DNA from: Streptacidiphilus rugosus AM-16
GTDB lineage: Bacteria; Actinomycetota; Actinomycetes; Streptomycetales; Streptomycetaceae
NCBI RefSeq assembly: GCF_000744655.1
Contig: NZ_JQMJ01000004.1
Coordinates: 1,488,001-1,552,000, forward strand
Length of the DNA stretch: 64,000 bases
Reading direction: 5' to 3'
The notes under the pieces are model-generated. The model was given only the letters and a program-made list of their open reading frames with translations. It was not told the origin of the DNA and did not search any database. Of the stretch, positions 9,852-18,316 are shown one piece after another. The position numbers were made by a program, and so were the translations under genes. The first letter of the stretch is position 1, and the number at the start of each line of letters is the position of its first letter.

Positions 9852-11912
9852 ATGACCGAGCTCAGCCGCCGCCGTTTCCTCCAGCTGTCCGGCGCCACCG
9901 TGGCCTTCTCCGCGCTCTCGCAGAGCATCGCGCGGGCCGCCGCCATCGCCCCGCAGGGCACCACCGGCAGCATCCAGGACGTGCAGCACATCGTCGTGCT
10001 GATGCAGGAGAACCGCTCCTTCGACCACTACTTCGGCTCGATGAAGGGCGTCCGCGGCTTCGGCGACCCCCGGCCGGTCACGCTGCCCAGCGGCAAGTCG
10101 GTGTGGCACCAGACCAACAGCAGCAACAAGGAGACCCTGCCGTTCCGGCCGCAGGTCGACAACCTCGGCCTGCAGTTCGTCCAGGACCTCAACCACGACT
10201 GGGCCGGCACCCACCAGGCCTTCGACAACGGCAAGTACGACAAGTGGATCCCCGCCAAGACGGCCACCAGCATGGCCTACCTGACCCGCCAGGACATCCC
10301 CTTCCACTACGCGCTCGCCGACGCCTTCACCCTGTGCGACGCCTACCACTGCTCGCTGATGACCTCGACCGACCCCAACCGCTACTACATGTGGACCGGC
10401 TACACCGGCAACGACGGGACCGGCGGCGGCCCGGTCCTCGGCAACCAGGAGGCCGGGTACAGCTGGACCACCTACCCCGAGCGGCTGGAGTCCGCGGGCG
10501 TCAGCTGGAAGATCTACCAGGACATCGGCGACGGCCTGGACGCCGCCGGCTCCTGGGGCTGGATCAGCGACGCCTACCGCGGCAACTACGGCGACAACTC
10601 GCTGCTCTACTTCGACAACTACCGCAACGCCCAGCCGGGCAGCGCGCTCTACGAGAAGGCCCGCACCGGCACGAACGCCGCCGCGGGCGACGGTCTGTTC
10701 GACCGGCTGGGGGCCGACGTCGCGGCGGGCACGCTGCCGCAGGTCTCCTGGATCGTCGCCCCCGAGGCCTACACCGAGCACCCCAACTGGCCCGCCAACT
10801 ACGGCGCCTGGTACATCTCGCAGGTGCTGGACGCGCTCACCTCGAACCCCGCGGTCTGGGCCAACACGGCACTGTTCATCACCTACGACGAGAACGACGG
10901 CTTCTTCGACCACGTCGTCCCGCCGTTCCCGCCCTCCGGCGCCGCGCAGGGCCTGTCCACCGTCTCCACCACCGCCGACTGGTTCGCCGGCAACAGCAGC
11001 TACGCCGCGGGCCCCTACGGGCTCGGACCCCGCGTCCCGATGCTGGTCGTCTCCCCCTGGAGCACCGGCGGCTACACCTGCTCGGAGACCTTCGACCACA
11101 CCTCGATCATCCGCTTCATCGAGCAGCGCTTCGGCGTGGCCGAGCCGCACATCTCCCCCTGGCGGCGCGCCGTCTGCGGCGACCTCACCTCCGCCTTCGA
11201 CTTCACCGCCGCCAACCCCGCCCCGGCGACGCTGCCCTCCACCACCGGCTACCTGCCGCCGGACCACAACCGTCACGCCGACTACGTGCCCACGCCGCCG
11301 GCCACCGGCACGATGCCGGTCCAGGAGACGGGCGCCAAGCCCACCCGGCCGCTGCGCTACGCGCCCTTCGTCGACGGCGCGGCGAACACCTCGGCGGCCA
11401 CCTTCGCGCTCACCTTCAGCGGCGGCGCGAACGCGGGCGCACAGTTCCTGGTCACCGCGGCGAACCGGACCGACGGCCCGTGGAGCTACACCGCAGAGGC
11501 GGGCAAGAGCATCGGCGACACCTGGAACACCAAGTACTCCAAGGGCGTCACCGACCTGACCGTCCACGGCCCCAACGGGTTCCTGCGCCGCTTCCGCAAC
11601 CCCGGCAGGACGGCCGGACCCGAGGTCACCGCGCGCCACAACGCCGCCACCGGCAACCTCGACCTGACGTTCACCAACGCGGGCACGGCGAGCGCGGTCC
11701 TCACCGTGACCAACGCCTACGCCGGTTCCCCGGTGACCGTCACCGTGGCCAAGGGCGCGACGGTGACCCGGTCGCTGGACCTCGGCGGCTGCCGCAACTG
11801 GTACGACGTCACCGTCACCCAGTCCGGGCAGGCGGACTTCGTCCGCCGCCTGGCCGGTCACGTCGAGACCGGCGCACCCGGCCTCTCCGACCCCGGCCTG
11901 ATCACCGCCTGA
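9852..11912 (+). CDS. Phosphocholine-specific phospholipase C, Tat-exported
   Basis: A 686-residue non-haemolytic type phospholipase C of the acid phosphatase-like superfamily, hydrolysing phosphatidylcholine-type lipids outside the cell. The N-terminus is a textbook twin-arginine signal (SRRRFLQLSGATVAFSALS, cleavage near A-R-A-A). The catalytic/metal motif follows at once: HIVVLMQENRSFDHYFGSMKGVRGFGD. Later come SWIVAPEAYTEHPNWP, FITYDENDGFFDHVVPP and RVPMLVVSPWSTGGY with the FDHTSIIRFIEQRF motif. The last ~200 residues form the two repeated C-terminal DUF756 beta-sandwich domains of this family. The length is usual. A strong terminator follows directly. Confidence 0.93.
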   Translation: MTELSRRRFLQLSGATVAFSALSQSIARAAAIAPQGTTGSIQDVQHIVVLMQENRSFDHYFGSMKGVRGFGDPRPVTLPSGKSVWHQTNSSNKETLPFRPQVDNLGLQFVQDLNHDWAGTHQAFDNGKYDKWIPAKTATSMAYLTRQDIPFHYALADAFTLCDAYHCSLMTSTDPNRYYMWTGYTGNDGTGGGPVLGNQEAGYSWTTYPERLESAGVSWKIYQDIGDGLDAAGSWGWISDAYRGNYGDNSLLYFDNYRNAQPGSALYEKARTGTNAAAGDGLFDRLGADVAAGTLPQVSWIVAPEAYTEHPNWPANYGAWYISQVLDALTSNPAVWANTALFITYDENDGFFDHVVPPFPPSGAAQGLSTVSTTADWFAGNSSYAAGPYGLGPRVPMLVVSPWSTGGYTCSETFDHTSIIRFIEQRFGVAEPHISPWRRAVCGDLTSAFDFTAANPAPATLPSTTGYLPPDHNRHADYVPTPPATGTMPVQETGAKPTRPLRYAPFVDGAANTSAATFALTFSGGANAGAQFLVTAANRTDGPWSYTAEAGKSIGDTWNTKYSKGVTDLTVHGPNGFLRRFRNPGRTAGPEVTARHNAATGNLDLTFTNAGTASAVLTVTNAYAGSPVTVTVAKGATVTRSLDLGGCRNWYDVTVTQSGQADFVRRLAGHVETGAPGLSDPGLITA

Positions 11913-11919
11913 CGCGGCG

Positions 11920-11955
11920 CCGCGGCCCCGGAGCCACCACGCTCCGGGGCCGCGG
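11920..11955. terminator. Hairpin terminator after phospholipase C
   Basis: The 14-bp arm CCGCGGCCCCGGAG (11920-11933) pairs perfectly with 11942-11955 around an 8-nt loop, 7 nt past the stop codon. No U-run follows, as is usual in high-GC actinomycetes. Confidence 0.75.
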
Positions 11956-12129
11956 CGTGCCGCCGGTCCGCGCGCGGCGCATCCCCATGTTCGCCGCGAT
12001 CGCATGCCGTCCGTGTACTGTCAGATCGGGAGGACGTTGGCCGGACACTCCCCGGACGCTTCGCCGCCGGGGCTGGCCCTGCACGGAACAGCACGACCAG
12101 ACTGCCCGGGGCGGCCGGACGAGTCTCGT

Positions 12130-12148
12130 TTCCCGTACGAGTCCGTAC
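12130..12148. promoter_or_regulatory. Direct-repeat element upstream of the NB-ARC regulator (reads GTACGGA-CTC-GTACGGG on the minus strand)
   Basis: This 19-bp element matches, in inverted orientation and with two mismatches, the element at 14551-14569 upstream of the ricin-lectin gene. Each is a pair of heptamers GTACGG(G/A) with a 10-bp period, resembling direct-repeat sites of AfsR/SARP-like regulators. It ends 36 bp before the regulator's start. Confidence 0.4.
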
Positions 12149-12184
12149 ACCGCCTGCACCACAGTCCAGCAGGAACACGACTTC

Positions 12185-14548
12185 ATGGGGGGCGTCGTGG
12201 GTGAGCAGCACGGAACGGTTCCGGATCCGGACCGAGCCGCGGATCTGGCCGAGTTCATCGGCGCGTTGGGGGAACTGCGTGTGTCGGCGGGGATGCCGTC
12301 CTACCGGGCGCTGGCCAAAAGGGTCGGGCCACGGATGCGGCCGCCGCGGGTGATGTCGCCCAACACGCTCGTGGACGCGTTCAGGCCCGAGCGGCGGCGT
12401 CTCGACCTGGATCTGGTGGTCGCGATCGTCGGGGCCCTCGGCGAGGACGAAGCCGCGGTCGACCGCTGGCGGGAGAGCTGCCTCCGGGTGCACCGCGACG
12501 CCAGGACGCAGGCCCCGGCGGGAGCCGAGCGGAGGAGGCGCGCCGTGGACGGGGCGCCGGCCGAACTGTCGGCGGATCTCACCGACTTCACCGGACGCGT
12601 GAGCGAGGCGGAAGAACTGGTCGCCGCCCTCGGGACGCCCCCGTCCGGGCCGGCCGCCCCGGTGGTCCTCTCGGCGATCAGCGGCGCGGGCGGGATGGGC
12701 AAGACCACGCTTGCCGTTCATGTCGCCCATCGGGTGCTCCGGGGGTTTCCCGACGGACAGCTCCAGGCCGACTTCCACGGCACCGAAGCCGTGCCGACGG
12801 CTCCCCACGACGTCCTCGCCCGCTTCCTCCGGTCGCTCGGCGTCGCACCGGCTCGCATCCCCGTCGATCCCGACGAGCGCGCGGCCCTGTACCGCAGCCT
12901 GCTCGCCCAGCGGCGGGTGCTGATCCTCCTGGACAACGTCAGGGACGCGGCGCAGGTGCGCCCGCTGCTTCCCGGCGCGGGACCGAGCCGGGTCCTGGTG
13001 ACCAGCCGAAGCGCCCTCCCCGGCCTGGACGGCGCGCTCCGGATCACTCTCGGCGCCCTCGGCCCTGACGAGTCGTCGGAGCTGTTCACGAACATCGTCG
13101 GCCACCCTGTCGTCTCCGCGGAACCGGACGCCGTGCAGTCCCTGCTGGAGATCTGCGCGGGCCTGCCGCTGGCCGTCAGGATCGCCGCGAGCCGACTGGC
13201 GACCGGGCTCCACCCCAGCGTAGGCGAGCTGGCCCGACGCCTGGCCGACGAGCGGTCACGGCTGGACGAGCTCACGGTCGAGGACCGGGCGATCCGGACG
13301 ACCTTCTCGGTCAGCTACCGGGGACTGCCCGAGGACCAGGCCCGGGCGTTCCGGCTGCTGACGGTCAGCGACTGCCCGTCGTTCACGGTCCCGGCTGCGG
13401 CCGCGCTGCTCGCCCTGCCCGCGGACGTCACGCGGCGGCTCCTGGACGCGCTGGTCGACATCCATCTCCTGCAGTCCTCGACGCCGGGACGGTACGTGTT
13501 CCACGACCTTCTCCGGCTCTTCGCGGCCGAGTGCGCCCAGAGAGACGAGACTCCGGCCGCACGGGACGCGGCCATGCACCGGCAGCTGCGCTGGCACCTG
13601 CACACCAGCGCGGCGGCGTCCCGGCGCATGAACCCGTCGCGCCGTCATGTCATCGTGGAGGAGCCGGGTCCTGGGTGGCGCCCACTGGACTTCGACGACT
13701 TCGACGCGGCACTGGCCTGGTTCGAGGCGGAGCGCACGAACCTGGGCTTCGCGGTCGCGCAGGCGGCACGGACCGGTTGTTACGAGATCGCCTGGAAACT
13801 GCCGATCACCATGTGGGACCTGTTCCACAAGCGGCTGTGGCAGCAGGACGGTATCCGGTGCTACGAGAGCGCACTGGCCGGCGCGGAAGCGCTGCAGGAC
13901 CGCGCGGCCGAAGCCTGGGTGCTCGTCAGCCTCTCCAGCGCCTACCGGGAGGCGCTGCGGCTCGGCGAGGCGGCGGACTGCCTGGACCGCGCGCTGACGA
14001 TCCGCAGCGGGCTGGGCGACCTTCAGGGGCAGGGCTCCTGTCTGATCAACCTCGGGTACGTGTACACGGAGATGGGCAGGGCGGCGGAAGCCGCCGACGT
14101 GCTGGAACGAGCCGTGCGCATCTTCCAGGGCCTCGGCCACCCGGCGGGTGAGGCCGCGGCGCACACCAACCTCGGCCTGGCGCTTCAGCAGCTGGGCGAC
14201 CACCCCGCCGCTGTCGGGCACCATCGGCGGGCGCTCGCGATCAACCTGCGGACCCCCGACCGCTTCGCCGTCGGCAAGACGCTCACCAATCTCTCGGTCG
14301 CCCTGTTCCAGCTCGGCAGCCTCGACGAGGCGGCCGACCAGGCACGACGCGCCGTCGAGGTGACCCGTGACACCGGCAACTCGACCGACGAGGGCCACGC
14401 CCTGGACGCCCTGGGCCAGGTCCACGCCGCGCGGGGGCAAGGGCCGCTGGCCCACCGGTACTGGCGTGAGGCATACGTGATCCTCGACTCCATCGGCCAC
14501 CCCCACGCCGCGGACGTCCACCACCGGCTCACCTCCCCGACCGGGTAG
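12185..14548 (+). CDS. NB-ARC/TPR regulator with N-terminal XRE-like helix-turn-helix (STAND family)
   Basis: A 787-residue STAND ATPase. Residues ~10-95 form an XRE-like DNA-binding domain (LAEFIGALGELRVSAGMPSYRALAKRVG...). The NB-ARC domain follows: Walker A GAGGMGKTTLAVH (~160), Walker B VLILLDNVRDA (~240), VLVTSRS, and the GLPLA motif in LLEICAGLPLAVRIAASRLATG. The last ~300 residues are TPR repeats (AAEAWVLVSLSSAYREALRLGEAADCLDRAL and QGSCLINLGYVYTEMGRAAEAADVLERAV among others). It is an AfsR-like layout without the SARP domain. Start chosen at ATG 12185; GTG 12197 is an alternative. It probably switches transcription of neighbouring genes in response to an unknown signal. Confidence 0.88.
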   Translation: MGGVVGEQHGTVPDPDRAADLAEFIGALGELRVSAGMPSYRALAKRVGPRMRPPRVMSPNTLVDAFRPERRRLDLDLVVAIVGALGEDEAAVDRWRESCLRVHRDARTQAPAGAERRRRAVDGAPAELSADLTDFTGRVSEAEELVAALGTPPSGPAAPVVLSAISGAGGMGKTTLAVHVAHRVLRGFPDGQLQADFHGTEAVPTAPHDVLARFLRSLGVAPARIPVDPDERAALYRSLLAQRRVLILLDNVRDAAQVRPLLPGAGPSRVLVTSRSALPGLDGALRITLGALGPDESSELFTNIVGHPVVSAEPDAVQSLLEICAGLPLAVRIAASRLATGLHPSVGELARRLADERSRLDELTVEDRAIRTTFSVSYRGLPEDQARAFRLLTVSDCPSFTVPAAAALLALPADVTRRLLDALVDIHLLQSSTPGRYVFHDLLRLFAAECAQRDETPAARDAAMHRQLRWHLHTSAAASRRMNPSRRHVIVEEPGPGWRPLDFDDFDAALAWFEAERTNLGFAVAQAARTGCYEIAWKLPITMWDLFHKRLWQQDGIRCYESALAGAEALQDRAAEAWVLVSLSSAYREALRLGEAADCLDRALTIRSGLGDLQGQGSCLINLGYVYTEMGRAAEAADVLERAVRIFQGLGHPAGEAAAHTNLGLALQQLGDHPAAVGHHRRALAINLRTPDRFAVGKTLTNLSVALFQLGSLDEAADQARRAVEVTRDTGNSTDEGHALDALGQVHAARGQGPLAHRYWREAYVILDSIGHPHAADVHHRLTSPTG

Positions 14549-14550
14549 CC

Positions 14551-14569
14551 GTACGGGTTCGTACGGGAA
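14551..14569. promoter_or_regulatory. GTACGGG-TTC-GTACGGG direct repeat upstream of the ricin-lectin gene
   Basis: Two identical heptamers one helical turn apart lie 2 bp after the regulator's stop and about 118 bp before the ricin-lectin start. It is the inverted counterpart of 12130-12148. It is a candidate site for the adjacent NB-ARC regulator. Confidence 0.4.
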
Positions 14570-14686
14570 CCGGGACTCCGTCCTCTCCCCGGCACAGCCT
14601 GGACGTGTCGCTTCGTACCGGACCGGTCGAGCGGCACGTCCAGCGCCGACGCTCATGCTTCGGCCACACGGAACAGGGAGAGAGCC

Positions 14687-15367
14687 TTGTACGGAACGAA
14701 GGCAACCACGACGCGCCGCACCGTCGCCACGGCGGTCGCAGCGCTCGCGCTCGCCGGCGGCACGGCCCTCGGCGCCGCGAACACCGCGACCGCCGCCACC
14801 ACCCACGCCACGCCGCACATCGCCTCGGCGCAGGCGTCCATGCCCGCGGGCGGGCTCACGGCGGGTCAGCTGGCCGACGGCGCCCACACCGAGCTCCTCC
14901 GCGGCGCGACGAGCGCCGTGACGCCGTCGGCGGTGCTCCAGGGCGTCGTCGTGATCGACAGCCTCTACACGGTGACGCACGGGCAGTGCCTCGACGCGGA
15001 CGCCACCAACGGCGGCAACGGCACCAGGGTCCAGGCCTGGGCCTGCAACGGCTCCACGCAGCAGGAGTGGTACTCCTACAGCGACGGCAGCCTCGAGAGC
15101 GTCAGGTTCCCGGGAATGTGCCTGGACGCGGACACCAACGGCGCCGGCAACAACGGCACCAAGGTCCAGCTGTGGCAGTGCAACGGCTCCACGCAGCAGG
15201 ACTGGTTCTTCCGCTCCGGCGACCTCGCCATGTACAACCTGCGGTTCAACAACAACCTCAACACCGTGCTGGACCGCAACGCCACCATCCCCGGCAACGG
15301 AGCACCGGCGCAGCTGTGGCAGAAGAACTTCCAGTCCCAGCAGTGGTGGAAGCCCGTCCTCGCCTGA
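14687..15367 (+). CDS. Secreted ricin B-type lectin (CBM13-like) protein
   Basis: A 226-residue protein starting at TTG 14687 behind a strong ribosome site (GGGAGAGAG). It has a Sec signal peptide (TTRRTVATAVAALALAGGTALG, cleavage near A-T-A-A). The mature part has a ricin B lectin domain: CLDADATNGGNGTRVQAWACNGSTQQEW, then CLDADTNGAGNNGTKVQLWQCNGSTQQDW, then a third weaker repeat ending QLWQKNFQSQQWW. These are the Q-x-W repeats of a beta-trefoil that binds sugars. There is no catalytic domain. The repeat element upstream suggests control by the adjacent NB-ARC regulator. Confidence 0.88.
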   Translation: MYGTKATTTRRTVATAVAALALAGGTALGAANTATAATTHATPHIASAQASMPAGGLTAGQLADGAHTELLRGATSAVTPSAVLQGVVVIDSLYTVTHGQCLDADATNGGNGTRVQAWACNGSTQQEWYSYSDGSLESVRFPGMCLDADTNGAGNNGTKVQLWQCNGSTQQDWFFRSGDLAMYNLRFNNNLNTVLDRNATIPGNGAPAQLWQKNFQSQQWWKPVLA

Positions 15368-15390
15368 CCCACCCCTGACGCGCCACCAGT

Positions 15391-15430
15391 CCCCCCGGCA
15401 CCGGCCGCCTTGGCGGCCGGTGCCGGGGGG
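15391..15430. terminator. Strong bidirectional terminator
   Basis: An 18-bp perfect stem (15391-15408 / 15413-15430) with loop CTTG, between the convergent ricin-lectin and lipoprotein genes. Confidence 0.85.
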
Positions 15431-15452
15431 ACAGGGCTGTGGCCATCCGGGG

Positions 15453-15884
15453 TCAGGGGGTGACTCCCTTGTCCAGCACCATGCAGGTGCCGTCGTCCGA
15501 GACGGCGTAGGTGACCGAGACGAGCCGGAGGTCGGGCGTCGGGCTGGTCACCGTGGGGCAGGTGGTGCCGACGCCGCGCACGGTGACCGTGTAGGTCACC
15601 GGCCAGGTGCGCGTTTCGGTCCAGCCGACGGAGGCGCCCGCGCCCGGGCTGCTCGGCGTGTTGTCGGGGTTCGCGACGACGCCCAGCCCCTGGCTGGTGC
15701 ACGCCGCGCAGCCGAACACGTGGATGAGGACGGCCGTGTCGTTGCTCACCGTCACCGATACGCCCGTGACGGCTCCCTGGTCGTCGGCTCCGCAGCCGGC
15801 GAGCAGAGTCGCCCCGCCCAGGCCGAAGAGCGACCACGCCGCCGCACAGCCGATCGCCCGTCCGAGACTCGCCACCACCGACAC
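15453..15884 (-). CDS. Small lipoprotein, function unknown
   Basis: A 143-residue protein. The GTG at 15884, preceded by an AGG-rich site, gives a type II signal: positively charged start, hydrophobic core WSLFGLGGATLLAGC with the lipobox Cys at residue 31. The mature part is a small beta-rich domain with conserved-looking Cys residues (GCAACTSQG, GTTCPT, GTCMVLD), probably disulfide-bonded on the outer face of the membrane. An upstream in-frame ATG at 16013 is unlikely because it would bury the signal. Family not recognised. Confidence 0.65.
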   Translation of the reverse strand: MSVVASLGRAIGCAAAWSLFGLGGATLLAGCGADDQGAVTGVSVTVSNDTAVLIHVFGCAACTSQGLGVVANPDNTPSSPGAGASVGWTETRTWPVTYTVTVRGVGTTCPTVTSPTPDLRLVSVTYAVSDDGTCMVLDKGVTP

Positions 15885-16211
15885 CCGACCTGATTCGCCC
15901 GCACACGTCACCCGAACGAGCGTGGATGCTCGCACGCCCGGGAGTCCGATGACAAGTGGGATCACGGCCCTGGTCTGCGAAAACACCGAGGCGCCCGGGC
16001 CGGTGATCTCCAACGGGTCCCGCCCGGCCCATCCGGCCTTCGGCCGGCTTCGGGACGCTCGAGCTGCGGGGCCGCAACATCCGCGCCGGGCGCGTTTCGT
16101 TTCGCGGACAGGCCGACGCTTCGCTCACGGGGCTGTCCAAGATCCTCTCGTGGCGCAGCCTTGGACGACGACTCCCGACCCGGGAGCCGAACGTGACAGG
16201 CGGTCCCCTCC
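15885..16211. other. 327-bp divergent intergenic region
   Basis: It separates the leftward lipoprotein and the rightward 161-residue gene, so it should contain both promoters. No convincing -35/-10 pair, operator or small gene was seen. Confidence 0.4.
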
Positions 16212-16697
16212 ATGCCTTCCCAGCTTTCCCCGGCACCCTTCGGGGAGACCTCGGCCATCGCCACCGCCCGCGCCGCGCTCCGCCGGGCCGAACTGGAACT
16301 GGCGGCGGGCTGCTGGCACATGTACCCCAGCGGTGTCGAGGCCGCCCAGCAGATCCTGCGCCCGCTCGACGCCCTGGCCCGGCTCACGCCCGAGCAGCGC
16401 GGCAGCGGAGCGGGGCAGCCGGAGGCCCTGATGCGCGAAGCGCTCGGGGAGATCGCCACCGCCGCGCTGCGGACCGAGGGCGGGCTGCGTCAGCTGGTCG
16501 CCGCCGTCTGCGCCGCTCTGGACCCGCTGGTCCAGCCGCACCCCGCCCTCCCCTGCGGCACCGTGCCGACCGTCGCCGACGACGCCGCGCGGCTCGCCGC
16601 GGCCGAGCAGATCCTGGAGCCCCTGCAGCGCCTGCTGCGCACCGCGCTGGCGCAGCACGGCGGGATCGACGAGGCCCAGGGCCGCCCGCTGCCGTGA
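16212..16697 (+). CDS. Hypothetical protein, 161 aa
   Basis: Not recognised. It is an Ala-rich, almost wholly helical soluble protein with three apparent helical hairpins (TARAALRRAELELAAGCWHM, GGLRQLVAAVCAALDPLV, LAAAEQILEPLQRLLRTALAQHGG). There is no signal peptide or membrane segment. ATG 16212 follows a usable purine-rich stretch. It lies 46 bp before the AraC gene on the same strand. Confidence 0.6.
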   Translation: MPSQLSPAPFGETSAIATARAALRRAELELAAGCWHMYPSGVEAAQQILRPLDALARLTPEQRGSGAGQPEALMREALGEIATAALRTEGGLRQLVAAVCAALDPLVQPHPALPCGTVPTVADDAARLAAAEQILEPLQRLLRTALAQHGGIDEAQGRPLP

Positions 16698-16743
16698 TCA
16701 GCACGGCCTTTCCCCGACGGGAGGGCGCGGGATCTGATGAGAT

Positions 16744-17697
16744 GTGGTGATGGAGCAGTCGTTGTTCGAGAGCAGCAGTCTGGAGGCCACCGAGGCCTTC
16801 CTCTCGTCGGCGTACACCACGATGCGGATCAGCGGCCGGGAGACGGACGACACCCGGGCCAGGGTGAGCCGGCAGGCGCTGCCCACCGTGAGTGTGGACC
16901 AGCTCTCCCTCGGCTACGACATGGGCTACGACGCGGGCTGTCTGGGGAAGGTGGCCCTGGTCACCGTCGAGTCCGGCTCCCTGGTCGACCGCTCCGAGGG
17001 CCGGGAGGAGGTGTTCGGACCGGGCGAGACCTTCCTGGTGGCCCCGCCCGACCGGCCCTACCGGGGCGTGGTCCGCTCCGCGCGCTACACCGTGACCATG
17101 CTCGACCCGGCCCTGTTGGACCGGGTCGCCCGCGGCGGATCCCACGGGGCCCGGGTCGACCTCACCGACGCCCGCGCGGTGACGCCCGCCGCCGGCCGGC
17201 GGCTCACCTCCGCCGTCGGCTACCTCAGGGACCAGGTGCTGACCGACTTCGACGCGTCCGCGTCGGAGCTGGTGGTGTCCACCGCGCTCCAGCACCTGGC
17301 CGCGGTCGTGCTCACGACCCTGCCGAACACCTCGCAGACCCCGCCGACCAGGACCGACTCCCTGGACGCCGGGTACGGCACGCTGCGCCGCGCCGAGGCC
17401 TTCATCGACGACAACGCGCACCGCGACATCTCCCTCGCCGACATCGCGGCGGCGGCCTGCGTGACGCCCCGGGCCCTCCAGTACGCCTTCCGCCGCCACG
17501 CCGACACCACGCCGCTGGCCTACCTGCGCCGGGTCCGGCTGGCCCGCGCCCACGAGGAACTCGCCTCGTCGAACCCCCAGCGGACGACGGTGACCGCCGT
17601 CGCCCTGCGCTGGGGCTTCCTCCACCAGGGCCGCTTCGCCGCCGCGTACCGGCAGGCCTACGGCGTGGCCCCCTCGCTGACCCTGCGGGACCGGTAG
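16744..17697 (+). CDS. AraC-family regulator (AraC_binding_2 type)
   Basis: A 317-residue regulator. The N-terminal half has the sensor domain of the AraC_binding_2 group (TTMRISGRE...LSLGYDMGYDAGCLGKVALVTVESGSL). The C-terminal half has the DNA-binding double HTH: RDISLADIAAAACVTPRALQYAFRRH and TVTAVALRWGFLHQGRFAAAYRQAYG. The start is uncertain: GTG 16744, GTG 16747-frame neighbours and ATG 16750 are all close and none has a strong ribosome site. The target is unknown. Confidence 0.85.
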   Translation: MVMEQSLFESSSLEATEAFLSSAYTTMRISGRETDDTRARVSRQALPTVSVDQLSLGYDMGYDAGCLGKVALVTVESGSLVDRSEGREEVFGPGETFLVAPPDRPYRGVVRSARYTVTMLDPALLDRVARGGSHGARVDLTDARAVTPAAGRRLTSAVGYLRDQVLTDFDASASELVVSTALQHLAAVVLTTLPNTSQTPPTRTDSLDAGYGTLRRAEAFIDDNAHRDISLADIAAAACVTPRALQYAFRRHADTTPLAYLRRVRLARAHEELASSNPQRTTVTAVALRWGFLHQGRFAAAYRQAYGVAPSLTLRDR

Positions 17698-17734
17698 GCG
17701 CCGAGGCGAGCCGCGGGAGCGACCGGATCCGACC

Positions 17735-18142
17735 TCAGGCGTTGAACCTGGTCAACGCCCACAGGATCAGCACGTCCAGCACCATCACGCTGATCGCCCA
17801 CGCCGGGTAGTGGGGCAGGTACATGAACTGGGTGCCCAGACTGATGGCGGCCATCGTCACACCCATCAGGCGGCCCCAGCTCCGGCCCCCCAGCACTCCC
17901 ACGCCGGCGACGACCAGGATGACGCCGACCACCAGGTGGATCCAGCCCCAGGAGGTCAGGCTGAAGCTGTAGGCGTACCCGGCCACGGAGAACAGGTGGT
18001 CGCGCGCGATCCCGGTCACGCCCACCAGAATGCTCAGCGGCCCGCTCACCAGCAGGACGATCCCGGCGAAGAGGGAGGGTCCGGGGATGGTTCCGTTGCT
18101 GCCGCGCGACTGCTCCTGCCGCGCCTCGGGCATCGTGGTCAT
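17735..18142 (-). CDS. DUF7144-like four-helix membrane protein
   Basis: A 135-residue integral membrane protein starting at ATG 18142. It has a short charged cytoplasmic tail, then four transmembrane helices: LFAGIVLLVSGPLSILVGV, WGWIHLVVGVILVVAGVGVLGG, LMGVTMAAISLGTQF and AWAISVMVLDVLILWALT. This matches small actinobacterial membrane proteins of the DUF7144 group (tail, then four helices ending in a short basic end). The function is unknown. It is divergent from the YVTN protein gene. Confidence 0.72.
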   Translation of the reverse strand: MTTMPEARQEQSRGSNGTIPGPSLFAGIVLLVSGPLSILVGVTGIARDHLFSVAGYAYSFSLTSWGWIHLVVGVILVVAGVGVLGGRSWGRLMGVTMAAISLGTQFMYLPHYPAWAISVMVLDVLILWALTRFNA

Positions 18143-18316
18143 GACTGCCACCTTCCTGACAGCGTGCTCTCCTGCAAGCGTGACCGCGATCGACGGCGCC
18201 CGCGACCGCGCGCCGTCCGGGTGGCCCGAATTCCCCGCGGCACGGGCCTTGGCTGTTCGCCCCCGAGTACTTACTGTCGAGTAGCTTGATCCGGACACCT
18301 CAACCCAGGAGGGCAC

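Noticed and set aside
9662-14548. Single 1628-codon open frame spanning the phospholipase and the NB-ARC gene
   Set aside because: Its first ~840 codons are an Arg/Pro-rich shadow of the phospholipase C gene in another frame. Only the part from 12185 has protein-like sequence.
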